Below are positions 29,311 to 38,505 of a DNA stretch of 64,000 nucleotides, one piece after another (the first letter of the stretch is position 1; each line of letters begins with the position of its first letter). Source of the stretch: Acetobacteraceae bacterium H6797 (GTDB taxonomy: Bacteria; Pseudomonadota; Alphaproteobacteria; Acetobacterales; Acetobacteraceae); contig JADFCQ010000001.1 in the NCBI GenBank assembly GCA_015223225.1, positions 806,001-870,000 of the forward strand, written 5' to 3'. Under the pieces are notes generated by a model. The model saw nothing but the letters and a program-made list of their open reading frames with translations, had not been told where the DNA came from and made no database searches. Position numbers and translations under genes: made by a program.

Positions 29311-29339
29311 TTGATCTAAGGCCCAAATTTCGCCGGGGT

Positions 29340-29470
29340 CCGGGGTGGCGCTTGCCACCCCGGCGGGGGCGTGGGGGCTGCGCCCCCACTCTTTGCTTGG
29401 CGCCCTGCGGGCGCGGGGGCTGCGCCCGCACTCTCAGCTTGGCGCCCTGCGGGCGCGGGGGCAGCGTCCC
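29340..29470. repeat. Palindrome cluster with a 42-bp tandem repeat between dnaN and recF
   Basis: It contains CCGGGGTGGC/GCCACCCCGG (29340-29363), GTGGGGGC/GCCCCCAC (29371-29389) and a tandem unit with period 42 holding GCGCCC-TGC-GGGCGC (29400-29414 and 29442-29456). The whole 163-bp gap between dnaN and recF consists of such hairpins. Confidence 0.7.
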
Positions 29471-29473
29471 CGA

Positions 29474-30601
29474 TCACACCCGCATCGGCATGAGGACGTA
29501 GAGCGCCTCGGGCTTGGCGCTATCCGCCACGATCGTCGGCGCCGAGCCGTCCGAGAAGCGGAATTCGAGCTTCTCGCCCACCTGGTCGGTAATGTCCTTC
29601 AGGTAGCGCGCCTGGAAGCCGATCTCGAGGGGGGTGCTGTCATAGCTCACCGAACCGTCGTCCAGCTCTTCCTGCGCCTGGCCCTGGTCGGGGCTGATGG
29701 CGGTCAGGAGAAGGTGGTTCTGGCCGATGGAGAGCTTCACCGGGCGCGAGCGCTCGCTGGAAATGGCCGCCACGCGGTCCACAGCGGCGGCGAACTCGCC
29801 CTTGCCGACGCGCAGGATCTTGTCGTTCGCCTTGGGGATGACGCGTTCGTATTCCGGGAAGGTGCCGTCGATCAGCTTGCTGGTGAGCTGCACGGTCCCG
29901 AAGGTGAAACGGATCTTGGTGTCAGAGAGCTGCACCGCGATCTCGTCCGGGGTTTCCTCGGCGAGCTTGCGGATCTCGTTCACCGTCTTGCGCGGCACGA
30001 TCACGCCCGGCATGCCCGAGGCGCCGTCCGGCAGGGCCTCTTCCACGCGGGCGAGGCGGTGGCCGTCGGTCGCAACCGCGCGCAGCACCTTCTGCCCGTC
30101 GCTCTCGCTGGCATGCATGTAGATGCCGTTGAGGTAATAGCGCGTCTCTTCGGTGGAGATGGCGAAGCGGGTGCGGTCGATCAGGTCGCGCAGCACGCCG
30201 GCCTTCAGGTTGAACTTCACCGGCATCTTGCCCTCGGTCATCGAGGGGAATTCCTCGACCGGGAGCACGTTCATCTTGGTCGCGAAGCGGCCGGCCCGCA
30301 GATCCAGCGGCGCGTCGCCGCCCGGATGGTCCAGCTCGACCTTCGCGGTATCCGGCAGCTTGCGGACGATCTCATAGAGCGTCGCGGCGGGGGCCGTGGT
30401 GCGGCCGGGGCGGGCGATGGCCACGCCGGGCACCTCCTCCACGACCGCGATTTCCATATCCGTCGCCGTCAGCCGCAGCACGCCGTCACCGGCGACGAGC
30501 ATGACGTTCGCGAGAATGGGGATGGTGTTGCGGCGCTCGACGACCGACTGCACATGGGCCAGCGCCTTGAGCAGCAGCGCCCGATCGACGGAGAATTTCA
30601 T
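29474..30601 (-). CDS. dnaN: DNA polymerase III sliding clamp (beta subunit)
   Basis: The 375-residue protein begins MKFSVDRALLLKALAHVQSVVERRNTIPILANVML, has the three-domain clamp layout with KMPVKFNLKAGVLRDLI and the linker RYYLNGIY, and ends with the canonical ALYVLMPMRV. Length is standard. I chose the ATG at 30599-30601, with GGGAT nine bases upstream. It is separated from dnaA by a GFA-family gene. Confidence 0.97.
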   Translation of the reverse strand: MKFSVDRALLLKALAHVQSVVERRNTIPILANVMLVAGDGVLRLTATDMEIAVVEEVPGVAIARPGRTTAPAATLYEIVRKLPDTAKVELDHPGGDAPLDLRAGRFATKMNVLPVEEFPSMTEGKMPVKFNLKAGVLRDLIDRTRFAISTEETRYYLNGIYMHASESDGQKVLRAVATDGHRLARVEEALPDGASGMPGVIVPRKTVNEIRKLAEETPDEIAVQLSDTKIRFTFGTVQLTSKLIDGTFPEYERVIPKANDKILRVGKGEFAAAVDRVAAISSERSRPVKLSIGQNHLLLTAISPDQGQAQEELDDGSVSYDSTPLEIGFQARYLKDITDQVGEKLEFRFSDGSAPTIVADSAKPEALYVLMPMRV

Positions 30602-30748
30602 GCGTCGCACATCCCTGAATCAATGGGCCTGACGATGGGCGCCAGAATGGCACCCAGGGGGGGAAACGAGCCGATTCGGCAGGAGGCTATCCTACACGCG
30701 GGCAATTTAAGGGCAAATGAAGGCCAGGGAAAGCAAGCCTCCGGTGGC

Positions 30749-31141
30749 TCAGCCGGGTTGTGTGGCCCGGTAGGGCAGCGTGTGAATCTCGAAGGCCCAG
30801 GAGAGCCGCCCGCCGGTCTGGGTATTGTCGGCCGGCGGCAGGGCCTCCGGGTCATCGAGTGTCGCCAGCGCGATGTCGATCTCACCGGGATAGTTCTCGG
30901 CGCAGTAGGTCAGGCTGGTGCCGCACCGGGGGCAGAAACTGCGCTCCACGCCGGGGCTCGAGGCGAAGCGCGCCGGCTCGCCCGAGATCAGCCGGTAATC
31001 GCCGCGCGCGACGCTGAACCAAGCGACCATGGGCGCGCCCACGATGCGGCGGCAATCCGCGCAATGGCAAACCGTGGGGTGGAAAGGCTCGCCATGGGCC
31101 TCATAGCGCACGTGGCCACAGAAACAGCCGCCCTTGAGCAT
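30749..31141 (-). CDS. GFA family zinc protein (DUF636)
   Basis: The 130-residue protein keeps the zinc-binding cysteines of the glutathione-dependent formaldehyde-activating fold: GGCFCGHVRYE, VCHCADCRR and FCPRCGTSLTY. Members are mostly of unknown function despite the family name. It sits between dnaA and dnaN, where many bacteria have no gene, and the gap to dnaN (147 bp) has no obvious hairpin. frmA at 54010 handles formaldehyde-glutathione, but no direct link is visible. Confidence 0.88.
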   Translation of the reverse strand: MLKGGCFCGHVRYEAHGEPFHPTVCHCADCRRIVGAPMVAWFSVARGDYRLISGEPARFASSPGVERSFCPRCGTSLTYCAENYPGEIDIALATLDDPEALPPADNTQTGGRLSWAFEIHTLPYRATQPG

Positions 31142-31187
31142 CCGCGCCTCCCCTTCTCTACTGAGAAGAGGCTAGCGCGGGCCGGGT

Positions 31188-32660
31188 TCAGGTTTCCAGC
31201 ATCCGCCGCAGCAGCTCGACATCCTCGGCGAAGGCGCTATCGGCCTGCATCAGCTCCGCGACGCGCGAGACGGCATGCATCACCGTCGTATGGTCGCGAT
31301 TGCCGAAGCGGCGGCCGATTTCCGGCAGGGAGCGGCTGGTGAGCTGCTTGGCCAGATACATCGCCACCTGGCGCGGCCGCGCCACATTGCGCGCGCGCCG
31401 GGCGGAGGACATGTCGGTCAGGCGGATATTGTAATGCTCCGCCACCTTCCGCTGGATCTCTTCGATCGTCACGCGGCGGTCGTGAGCACGGAGAATGTCG
31501 TGCAGCACCTCCTGCGCGCCCTCGAGCGTCACCGGGCGGCCGAAGAGGTTCGCATGGGCGATCAGGCGGTTCAGCGCGCCTTCCAGCTCGCGGACATTGC
31601 TCGTGATCTTATGCGCGAGGAATTCCAGCACCTTGGGCGGCACGGCCACACCCGCCTGGCTCGCCTTGGCCTGGAGGATGGAGATGCGCAGCTCATAGGT
31701 CGTCGCATGGATATCGGCGACCATGCCGCAGCCGAGGCGCGTGCGCAGGCGGTCTTCCAGGCCCGAGAGGTCGCTGGGCGACTTGTCGGCCGAGACCACG
31801 ATCTGCTTGCCGGCATCGATCAGGGCATTGAACGTATGGAAGAATTCTTCCTGCGTATTGTCCTTGCCGATGAGGAACTGGAGGTCGTCGATCATCAGCA
31901 CGTCGACCGAACGCAGGCTCTCCTTGAACTCCATCGTGCTCTGCGAGCGCAGCGCGGCGATGAAGCGGTACATGAACTTCTCGGCCGACATATACGCGAC
32001 CGTCCGCCCCTCGCCGATCGACCAGGCGACGGCATGCATCAGATGCGTCTTGCCCAGGCCGACGCCGCCATAGAGGAAGAGCGGGTTGAAGCCGGGGCTG
32101 TTCGGATGCTCGGCCACGCGGCGGGCGCAGGCATAGGCGAATTCGTTCGGCTTGCCGACAACGAAGCTGTCGAAGGTGAAGCGCGCATCGAGGGGCGCGG
32201 CCCATTCGCCGCGCGGGTCCATCGCGGGGCGGCCCTCGGCACGGGGCTCCGCACGCGTTTCAGGGCGGGCTTCGGGGCGGGCCTCGGCCATGACGGGGGC
32301 GGGCGCCGGCGAAGAAAGGCTCTGCGCCAGGCCCGGCGCGTCCTCGGCCTCATCATCGTCGCTGAGTGGGCGCGGCTCGGGGGCCACGCGCACATCCACG
32401 CGGCGCACGCCGATATTCTCGGCCTGCCAGAAAAGCCGCAGCTTGTCGCCGTAATGCTGGCGCACCCAATCGCGCATGAAGCGCGTGGGAAGGACGATGA
32501 CGACCTCGTCGCCCTCGATGGCGACCAGCGTCATCTGCTTGAGCCAGGTGCGATAGGCGACATCGCCCACATCGGTCTTCAGCCGGCCCCGGACTCGCGC
32601 CCAGGCCTCGGCGATTTTCCCCGATGGCGTCACCCCAGACCCGCTGAACTCCTGGTCCAT
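31188..32660 (-). CDS. dnaA: Chromosomal replication initiator DnaA
   Basis: The 490-residue AAA+ protein has domain I (IAEAWARVRGRLKTDVGDVAYRTWL), a variable linker with AEARPEARPETRAEPR repeats (residues 125-147), Walker A GGVGLGKTH (198-206), Walker B VLMIDDLQFL, and the DnaA-box-binding signature NRDHTTVMHAVSRV near the end. I chose the ATG at 32658-32660. The longer frame adds 71 Arg-rich residues with no similarity to domain I. Its ribosome site (AGGGGC) is distant. rpsT lies upstream. Confidence 0.96.
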   Translation of the reverse strand: MDQEFSGSGVTPSGKIAEAWARVRGRLKTDVGDVAYRTWLKQMTLVAIEGDEVVIVLPTRFMRDWVRQHYGDKLRLFWQAENIGVRRVDVRVAPEPRPLSDDDEAEDAPGLAQSLSSPAPAPVMAEARPEARPETRAEPRAEGRPAMDPRGEWAAPLDARFTFDSFVVGKPNEFAYACARRVAEHPNSPGFNPLFLYGGVGLGKTHLMHAVAWSIGEGRTVAYMSAEKFMYRFIAALRSQSTMEFKESLRSVDVLMIDDLQFLIGKDNTQEEFFHTFNALIDAGKQIVVSADKSPSDLSGLEDRLRTRLGCGMVADIHATTYELRISILQAKASQAGVAVPPKVLEFLAHKITSNVRELEGALNRLIAHANLFGRPVTLEGAQEVLHDILRAHDRRVTIEEIQRKVAEHYNIRLTDMSSARRARNVARPRQVAMYLAKQLTSRSLPEIGRRFGNRDHTTVMHAVSRVAELMQADSAFAEDVELLRRMLET

Positions 32661-32960
32661 GCGATGCAACTGCCCCTGCCTGTCCGTCGAATTCAACCCA
32701 AAGTCGAACGTCAGCCCGGAACGGGTGCGCTTCTCACGCCTCCCCAAGGAGGTCCTGACCGGACACTCCCCCTCTCTCCAGAGCCAACCTAACGCGCTCC
32801 CGTAGGGCGCGTAAACACAAGTTATGTAGTGCTTCTGTATTCGCGAAGCGCGCACGCAGAAACGCGCTGCCAAAAGACAGCGCGTGCCTCGGTCATTACT
32901 TCAATTTTACTTTAAGCGCCCAGGATAGCCGCGGCCCGAAGGCCGCGGGGGCGCTGCCGT
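32661..32960. other. Intergenic region upstream of dnaA
   Basis: The 300-bp gap between rpsT and dnaA contains a local AT-rich stretch (about 32895-32915) and two hairpins: ACGCGCTG/CAGCGCGT (32861-32884) and CCGCGGCC-CGAA-GGCCGCGG (32929-32948, 3' of rpsT). By eye I find no TTATCCACA-type DnaA boxes, so there is no support for an origin here. The dnaA promoter should lie in this gap. Confidence 0.5.
32929..32948 (-). terminator. Possible terminator hairpin after rpsT
   Basis: A perfect 8-bp stem CCGCGGCC/GGCCGCGG closes with TTCG when read on the minus strand, just past the rpsT stop. The following bases (CTATCC) are not T-rich, so termination strength is uncertain. Confidence 0.5.
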
Positions 32961-33236
32961 TCAGCCGGCAGCGGTATCCAGGGACTTAACGCGCGCGGAA
33001 AGGCGCGAGAGCTTACGCGACACCGTGTTCAGGTGCATCACGCCCTTGGTGGCGGCGCGCTGCATCTCCGGCTGCGCGGCCTTCAGGGCCTCGGTGGCGG
33101 CAGCCTTGTCGCCCGTGGCGATGGCGCGCTCAACCTTGCGCAAGAAGGTGCGGACGCGGGCGCGGCGCGCATTGTTGCGCGCATTGCGCTTTTCGTTCTG
33201 GCGGATGCGCTTACGCGCGGAGTCCGTATTGGCCAT
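32961..33236 (-). CDS. rpsT: Small ribosomal subunit protein bS20
   Basis: The 91-residue basic protein is a standard S20: [37 protein letters not shown], and the closing [20 protein letters not shown]. It binds 16S rRNA during 30S assembly. In many alphaproteobacteria rpsT lies directly upstream of dnaA, as here. Confidence 0.97.
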   Translation of the reverse strand: MANTDSARKRIRQNEKRNARNNARRARVRTFLRKVERAIATGDKAAATEALKAAQPEMQRAATKGVMHLNTVSRKLSRLSARVKSLDTAAG

Positions 33237-33407
33237 GACGCTCTTCTAAACCGAATGGTTGGAAGGTGGCCGCCAACCCGAATGGTCGGCGGCGGGGAGG
33301 GCGGGTTCTATCCGTCCCCAGCCTATCCCGTCAAGGCACGGGAGAGCGAGTCATCACAAGGCAGGGCTGCGTCTTTCGCCCCTTGGCCTCGCCCCTTTTC
33401 GCGAGAC

Positions 33408-34169
33408 TCAGCCCTGGCGGAAAACCGGCTTCCGCTTCTCGGCGAAGGCGGTCATCCCCTCCTTCTGGTCCTCCGAACCGAAAAGCGAGAGGAACATCCG
33501 CCGCTCGGCCCGCACGCCCTCGCGGAGGCTTGTCTCCAAAGCGGTATTCACCGCCTCCTTGGCCATCTGCACAGCCGGGGCGGAGAGCGCGCCGATCTTC
33601 CCGCCGATCTTCAGCACCTCCGGCAGCAGCGCCTCGGCGGGCACCACGCGCGCCACGAGCCCGGCCGCGAGCGCCTCCTGCGCGTTGATCATCCGGCCGG
33701 TGAGGACCATGTCCATCGCCAGCGCCTTGCCCACCGCCCGCGTCAGCCGCTGCGAGCCGCCGGCGCCGGGGATGATGCCGAGATTGATCTCCGGCTGGCC
33801 GAATTTCGCCGTCTCCGACGCCACGATCATGTCGCACATCATGGCCAGTTCACAGCCGCCGCCGAGCGCGAAGCCCGAAACCGCCGCAATCACCGGCTTC
33901 CTCACCCGCAGCACCGTCTCCCAGGGCGCGATGAAGTCGTTCTGATAGGTGCCGGGGAAGGTCCGGTCCTTCATCTCCTTGATATCGGCCCCGGCGGCGA
34001 AGGCTTTCTCATTGCCGGTGATGACGATGGCGGCGATGGCGGGGTCGGCATCGAAGCCCAGCAGCGCCTCGCCCAGCTCGGCCATCAGCTGGTCGCACAG
34101 GGCGTTCAGCGCCTCGGACCGGTTGAGGCGGATAATGGCCGTACGGCCCTGGGTCTCGGTGAGGATCAT
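33408..34169 (-). CDS. Enoyl-CoA hydratase (crotonase)
   Basis: The 253-residue protein has the oxyanion-hole segment [11 protein letters not shown], the catalytic Glu107 in [11 protein letters not shown] and Glu127 in [19 protein letters not shown], both present as in ECHS1-type hydratases. It hydrates 2-enoyl-CoA in fatty acid oxidation. It follows holC by nine bases, with rpsT next downstream. A crotonase gene before rpsT-dnaA is a familiar alphaproteobacterial order. Confidence 0.93.
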   Translation of the reverse strand: MILTETQGRTAIIRLNRSEALNALCDQLMAELGEALLGFDADPAIAAIVITGNEKAFAAGADIKEMKDRTFPGTYQNDFIAPWETVLRVRKPVIAAVSGFALGGGCELAMMCDMIVASETAKFGQPEINLGIIPGAGGSQRLTRAVGKALAMDMVLTGRMINAQEALAAGLVARVVPAEALLPEVLKIGGKIGALSAPAVQMAKEAVNTALETSLREGVRAERRMFLSLFGSEDQKEGMTAFAEKRKPVFRQG

Positions 34170-34178
34170 GGCTGTTTC

Positions 34179-34625
34179 CTATGCCTTCTTCTGCCAGCCG
34201 CGCTCGCCCTGCTGCCAATAGGTCAGCACATGGCCCGCGGCCTTGGCCGTCTTCCACCGCTGCCGGGCGGCGGCAACGGCCATCTCGTCCTGCCCGTCGA
34301 ACATGTCGAAGACGCGGTCGAATTGCTCGAGGGAGGCCGCCTCTGCCCCATCGACGAGGAAGAGGAACTTCGCCCCATTGGGCGCCTCATCCTCCGTGGT
34401 GAGCCAGATGGGCTGCATCTCGGCCTGGCCGCTGGCCTTGCTGCCATGGGGCAGCCAGTCCGGGTCCTGCGAGAGCCAGAGCGCGGTATCGAGGGCGGCC
34501 AGCCGCTCCTGCTCGCCCACCTTCACCACGGCGCGGCCGCCGCTGCTCAGCACGCGGCCGAGCAGCTTGGGCAGCGCCTGGTCCAGCGGCGTGCGGGTCA
34601 GGTGATAGAAGCCGATCTCGCTCAT
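34179..34625 (-). CDS. holC: DNA polymerase III chi subunit
   Basis: The 148-residue protein matches HolC: IGFYHLTRTPLDQALPKLLGRVLSSGGRAVV, ALDTALWLSQDPDWLPHG and FLVDGAEAASLEQFDRVFDMFDG, then RQRWKTAKAAGHVLTYWQQ. Chi links the clamp loader to SSB. The ATG at 34623-34625 starts the conserved region. It lies ten bases after the M17 peptidase gene, and pepA-holC adjacency is widespread. Confidence 0.92.
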   Translation of the reverse strand: MSEIGFYHLTRTPLDQALPKLLGRVLSSGGRAVVKVGEQERLAALDTALWLSQDPDWLPHGSKASGQAEMQPIWLTTEDEAPNGAKFLFLVDGAEAASLEQFDRVFDMFDGQDEMAVAAARQRWKTAKAAGHVLTYWQQGERGWQKKA

Positions 34626-34635
34626 GCTTCCCTGT

Positions 34636-36102
34636 TCATGCTCTATGCGGGTCCTCGAAACGCGCTTCCACCAGCGCATCCAGCAGCCGCACTCCGAACC
34701 CCGTGGGGCCGCGCGGCCCCAGCGGCGAGGGTGCGCCGCGCTCTTCCACCCCCGCGATATCCAGATGGGCCCAAGGCCCGTCGCCCGCGAATTCGCGCAG
34801 GAAGGCCGCCGCATGGCAAGCGTCGGGCAGGAACTTCTGCGGCCAGCCCGCCGAACCGTCCCGCACCGGGGTGCCGCATTGCTTGATGTCGGCGATGTCG
34901 CTCTCGAGCGCCGCGCGATGCCCCTCGCCGATCGGCATGGGCCAGAGCCGCTCGCCCGTCGCCTCCCCCGCCGCCGCGAGGGCCGCCATCAGCGGCGCGT
35001 CATTCCCGAAGAGCCCCGCCCGCTGATGTCCCAGCGCCGTGACGATGGCCCCGGTGAGCGTCGCGAGGTCGATGATCGCCTCGGGGCGGAAGGCCGTCCG
35101 CGCGTAATGCAGCGCATCGGCCAGCACCATGCGCCCCTCGGCATCGGTATCGATGGTCTCGACCGTGCGGCCCGAAAGGGTGGTGATCACATCCCCCGGC
35201 CGCCAGGCATTCCCGCCCACGGCATTCTCGGCAATGGCGATCACCGCCGCCGCCGGGGCCGGGCTGTCGCGCAGCGCGAGGGCCATGATGGCGCCCGCGG
35301 CGGCGGCGGCCCCGGCCATATCGGCCCGCATCGCCTCCATCCCGCCAGCGGGCTTGATGGAAATGCCGCCCGTGTCGAAGACGATGCCCTTGCCCACGAA
35401 GACGACCGGCGCCGTCGAATGCCGCCCTCGCCAGCGCAGCACCGCGAGGCGCGGCCCCTCCTGCGCCGCCTGCCCCACGGCCAGCAGCGCGCCGAACCCC
35501 GCCTTGGCCAGGCGCTTCGGGCCCAGCACGTCCACGGCGATGCCGAATTCGTCCAGCGCCTCGAGCCGCCGCGCGAATTCCTTGGGCGTCAGGATATTGG
35601 CCGGCAGCGCCACCAGGTCCCGCGCGAAGAAGGTGGCGCGCAGCACCGCCTCTTCCCGCTCCCAGGCCGCCGCCAGGGCCTTGGGCTCATCGCCCAGCAG
35701 CTCGATCCGCCGCAGCGCGGGCGCCGGGCCCGGCGCGCCGGGCGGCGTCCAGGCGCGCAGCACCAGCCCGGCCGCCAGGGCCGCGCCCATCTCGGGCGAG
35801 AGGCCCCGCGCATCGATCGCCACACGCGGCGCGGCGAGCAGGCAGGTGCCGGCCCTGCCCCCGGCCTCCCGCGCCTCGTTCGGCCCGCCCGGCGCCGCGA
35901 TGCCGCTCAGCACTGCCGGAAGCGGCAGCCAGCAACGGATGGCCTTGGCCTCACCGGGGCGGAACCCGCCCGCTTCGGCCGCCGCGCCATAGCCGGCAGG
36001 CACCGCCCCGCCCGCCGGCACCGGCAGGAGGAGCGGGTGCTCGCCCTCCGGTTCCCCGGCGCGGCACTGTACCGCGATGGGCAGGGAGAAGCCGTCGCTC
36101 AC
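34636..36102 (-). CDS. M17 leucyl aminopeptidase family protein, second copy
   Basis: The 488-residue protein is a paralog of the adjacent PepA. The metal and catalytic residues are kept: GKGIVFDTGGISIKP (Lys, Asp, Lys), the Asp in RADMAGAAA, and Asp/Glu/Arg in TDAEGR. However, the hallmark NTDAEGRL reads DTDAEGRM, and the N-terminal domain is Gly/Ala/Pro-rich and divergent. It probably is an active aminopeptidase with changed specificity. It overlaps pepA by four bases. Confidence 0.9.
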   Translation of the reverse strand: MSDGFSLPIAVQCRAGEPEGEHPLLLPVPAGGAVPAGYGAAAEAGGFRPGEAKAIRCWLPLPAVLSGIAAPGGPNEAREAGGRAGTCLLAAPRVAIDARGLSPEMGAALAAGLVLRAWTPPGAPGPAPALRRIELLGDEPKALAAAWEREEAVLRATFFARDLVALPANILTPKEFARRLEALDEFGIAVDVLGPKRLAKAGFGALLAVGQAAQEGPRLAVLRWRGRHSTAPVVFVGKGIVFDTGGISIKPAGGMEAMRADMAGAAAAAGAIMALALRDSPAPAAAVIAIAENAVGGNAWRPGDVITTLSGRTVETIDTDAEGRMVLADALHYARTAFRPEAIIDLATLTGAIVTALGHQRAGLFGNDAPLMAALAAAGEATGERLWPMPIGEGHRAALESDIADIKQCGTPVRDGSAGWPQKFLPDACHAAAFLREFAGDGPWAHLDIAGVEERGAPSPLGPRGPTGFGVRLLDALVEARFEDPHRA

Positions 36103-37607
36103 CCTTCGTAGTGGTCCGCCACCAGCCGATCGAGCAGGCGCACGCCGAAGGCCGTGGCGCCCTTGGGCACCGGCCCCTGGTCCTTGCTGCTCCAGGCCGT
36201 GCCCGCGATATCCAGATGCGCCCAGGGAATGGGCTGGCCATCGCGGCTCTCGACGAAGCGCTGGATGAACTGCGCCGCCGTGATCGAGCCGCCCGCGCGC
36301 CCGCCGCCCACATTCTTCATGTCGGCGATGTCGGAGCGGATCTGCTTGTCATAGGCATCGCCCAGCGGCATGCGCCACAGCGCCTCGCCCACCGTGCCGC
36401 CCGAGGCGATCAGCTGCTGGCTCAGCGCATCGTCATTCGAGAAGAGCCCGGCATGCTCATGGCCCAGCGCCACGATGATCGCGCCCGTCAGGGTCGCGAG
36501 ATCGACCATGAATTTCGGCTGGAACTTCTGCTGCGCATACCAGAGCACATCGGCCAGCACGAGCCGGCCCTCGGCATCGGTATTGATCACCTCGACGGTC
36601 TGGCCCGAAGCGGTCTTCACCACGTCGCCCGGCCGCTGCGCGCTGCCCGAGGGCATGTTCTCGACCAGGCCGACGAGCCCGACCACATCGACCTTCGCCT
36701 TGCGCCCGGCCAGTGCCGCCATGAGGCCGATGACGGTGCCTGCACCCGCCATGTCCCACTTCATGTCCTCCATGCCGCCGGCCGGCTTGATGGAGATGCC
36801 GCCGGTATCGAAGGTCACGCCCTTGCCGATGAAGCAGAGGGGCTGGCTCGCCTTCTTGCCCTTGCCGCTGCCGTTCCAGCGCATCACCACGATGCGCGGC
36901 TCCTGCACCGAACCCTGCGCCACGCCCAGGATGGCGCCCATCCCGTGCTTCTTCATCTCCTTCGGGCCCAGCACCTCGACCTGCACGCCCAGCTTCTCCA
37001 GCGCCACGCAGCGCTCGGCCATCTCGGCGGGGAAGAGCACGTTCGGCGGCTCGCTCACCAGCGTGCGGGTGAGGAAGACGCCCTCGGCCAGCGCCTTGCG
37101 CGGCGCCCAGGCCGCCCGCGCCCCGGCCGGATCGGCGGAGAGGATGGAGAGCGCGGCGAGCTTCGGCTTATCCTCCGACTTCTCGGTCGTGCGATACTTG
37201 TCGAAGCGCCAGGCGCGCAGCACGGCACCCAAAGCGAGATCGGCCGCACCTTCCGCCCCGAGCGGCCCGCCCGCCAGGGCGCGGGCGTCGATCACCGCCT
37301 CCGATTCGGCGGAAAGGGCCGTCACGGCGCTGGCCCCGGCATTCTCGGCGACGATCGAGGTGAGCTTCGCGCGCAGCCCGAGCCCGATGGCGATCACGCG
37401 GGAGAGCCCGGCGCCCGGCGCCAGAATGGTCGTGACCTGGCCCTTCTTGCCCTTGAACTCGGCGGCCTGCAGCGCCCGCAGCACCGCCCCGCCCGTCGCC
37501 TCATCGGCTTCCTGCCAGGGCCCCGCGGCCAGGTCGTCTTCCGCGAGCAGCAGCACCAGGGCGCCCGCCTTGGGCAGCGAGGCTTTGGGGAAGCTGATAT
37601 CGAGCAT
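36099..37607 (-). CDS. pepA: Leucyl aminopeptidase PepA
   Basis: The 502-residue M17 peptidase has the full signature NTDAEGRLVLAD, GKGVTFDTGGISIKPAGG, KWDMAGAG and TLTGAIIVALGHEHAG. It removes N-terminal residues from peptides using two metal ions, and acts as a hexamer. The ATG at 37605-37607 follows GAGAGGTG. It opens a minus-strand run: pepA, second M17 gene, holC, crotonase. Confidence 0.95.
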   Translation of the reverse strand: MLDISFPKASLPKAGALVLLLAEDDLAAGPWQEADEATGGAVLRALQAAEFKGKKGQVTTILAPGAGLSRVIAIGLGLRAKLTSIVAENAGASAVTALSAESEAVIDARALAGGPLGAEGAADLALGAVLRAWRFDKYRTTEKSEDKPKLAALSILSADPAGARAAWAPRKALAEGVFLTRTLVSEPPNVLFPAEMAERCVALEKLGVQVEVLGPKEMKKHGMGAILGVAQGSVQEPRIVVMRWNGSGKGKKASQPLCFIGKGVTFDTGGISIKPAGGMEDMKWDMAGAGTVIGLMAALAGRKAKVDVVGLVGLVENMPSGSAQRPGDVVKTASGQTVEVINTDAEGRLVLADVLWYAQQKFQPKFMVDLATLTGAIIVALGHEHAGLFSNDDALSQQLIASGGTVGEALWRMPLGDAYDKQIRSDIADMKNVGGGRAGGSITAAQFIQRFVESRDGQPIPWAHLDIAGTAWSSKDQGPVPKGATAFGVRLLDRLVADHYEG

Positions 37608-37740
37608 GCGGCACCTCTCGGTCGTCAGGCTGGTAGGAAGCGGAAGTATGGGGCCTTTGGCCAGCCCTGGTAAGGGCACCACGCCAGACCGGCGCAAGAA
37701 GCAAGACAATTCCCCCGAGGGAAATAGTATAGCGCGAGAT

Positions 37741-38505
37741 ATGAACGACCGTGCCCTGCTCGACCTTGCCGCTGCCCTCTCGGAGAAAGCCTCGGCCGCC
37801 ATCATGACCATCCGCGCCGCCGGTTTCGCGGTCGAGCGCAAGTCCGACGAGAGCCCGGTGACCGAGGCCGACCGCGTCGCCGAGGCGCTGATCACCGAGG
37901 GGCTGCGCGCCGCGACACCCGATATCCCCGTCGTCGCGGAGGAAGAGGTGGCCGCCGGCATGAACACCGCGCCGGGCCCGCGCTTCTGGCTGGTCGACCC
38001 GCTGGACGGCACGCGCGAATTCGCCGCCGGGCGCGAGGAATTCACCGTCAATATCGGCCTCATCGTCGATGGCCGCCCGCATCTCGGCGCCTGCGCCATT
38101 CCCGCCACGGGCGAGATCTTCCTCGGCATCATGGGCGATGGCGCCTGGAAACAGTGGAAGGGCGAGCGCAAGCCCATCGCCGTGCGCCAGCCGCCGGCCG
38201 AGGGCATCACCGTCATGGCCAGCCGCCATTACGCCGATGATCCGCGCCTGACGCCCTTCCTGGAGGGCCGCAAGGTCGCCAAGGTCATCAATGCCGGCTC
38301 GGCGCTGAAATTCTGCCGCCTGGCCGAGGGCGCGGCCGACCTATACCCCCGTTTCGGCACCACCATGGAATGGGACACTGCCGCCCCCCAGGCCGTGCTC
38401 GAGGCGGCCGGTGGGACGGTGCGGAATTTCGATGGCAGTCTGCTACGCTATGCCAAGCCCGGCTGGGCCAACGAACCCTTCATCGCCACGGGAGCCGTCC
38501 GATGA
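37741..38505 (+). CDS. cysQ: 3'(2'),5'-bisphosphate nucleotidase / inositol monophosphatase family
   Basis: The 254-residue protein shows the metal-binding motifs SPVTEADRVAEALI, VVAEEEV and WLVDPLDGTREF, and the C-terminal MEWDTAAPQAVLEAAGG, the CysQ pattern. CysQ removes the 3' phosphate of PAP formed in sulfate assimilation. Histidinol phosphatase-type members look similar, so the substrate is not certain. It is divergent from pepA and overlaps the Sua5 gene by four bases. Confidence 0.85.
   Translation: MNDRALLDLAAALSEKASAAIMTIRAAGFAVERKSDESPVTEADRVAEALITEGLRAATPDIPVVAEEEVAAGMNTAPGPRFWLVDPLDGTREFAAGREEFTVNIGLIVDGRPHLGACAIPATGEIFLGIMGDGAWKQWKGERKPIAVRQPPAEGITVMASRHYADDPRLTPFLEGRKVAKVINAGSALKFCRLAEGAADLYPRFGTTMEWDTAAPQAVLEAAGGTVRNFDGSLLRYAKPGWANEPFIATGAVR

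Noticed and set aside
32661-32873. 71-residue N-terminal extension of DnaA
   Set aside because: Arg-rich with no similarity to DnaA domain I, which begins right after the ATG at 32660.
32661-32960. Replication origin next to dnaA
   Set aside because: No DnaA boxes of the TTATCCACA type found by eye; one AT-rich stretch alone is not enough.
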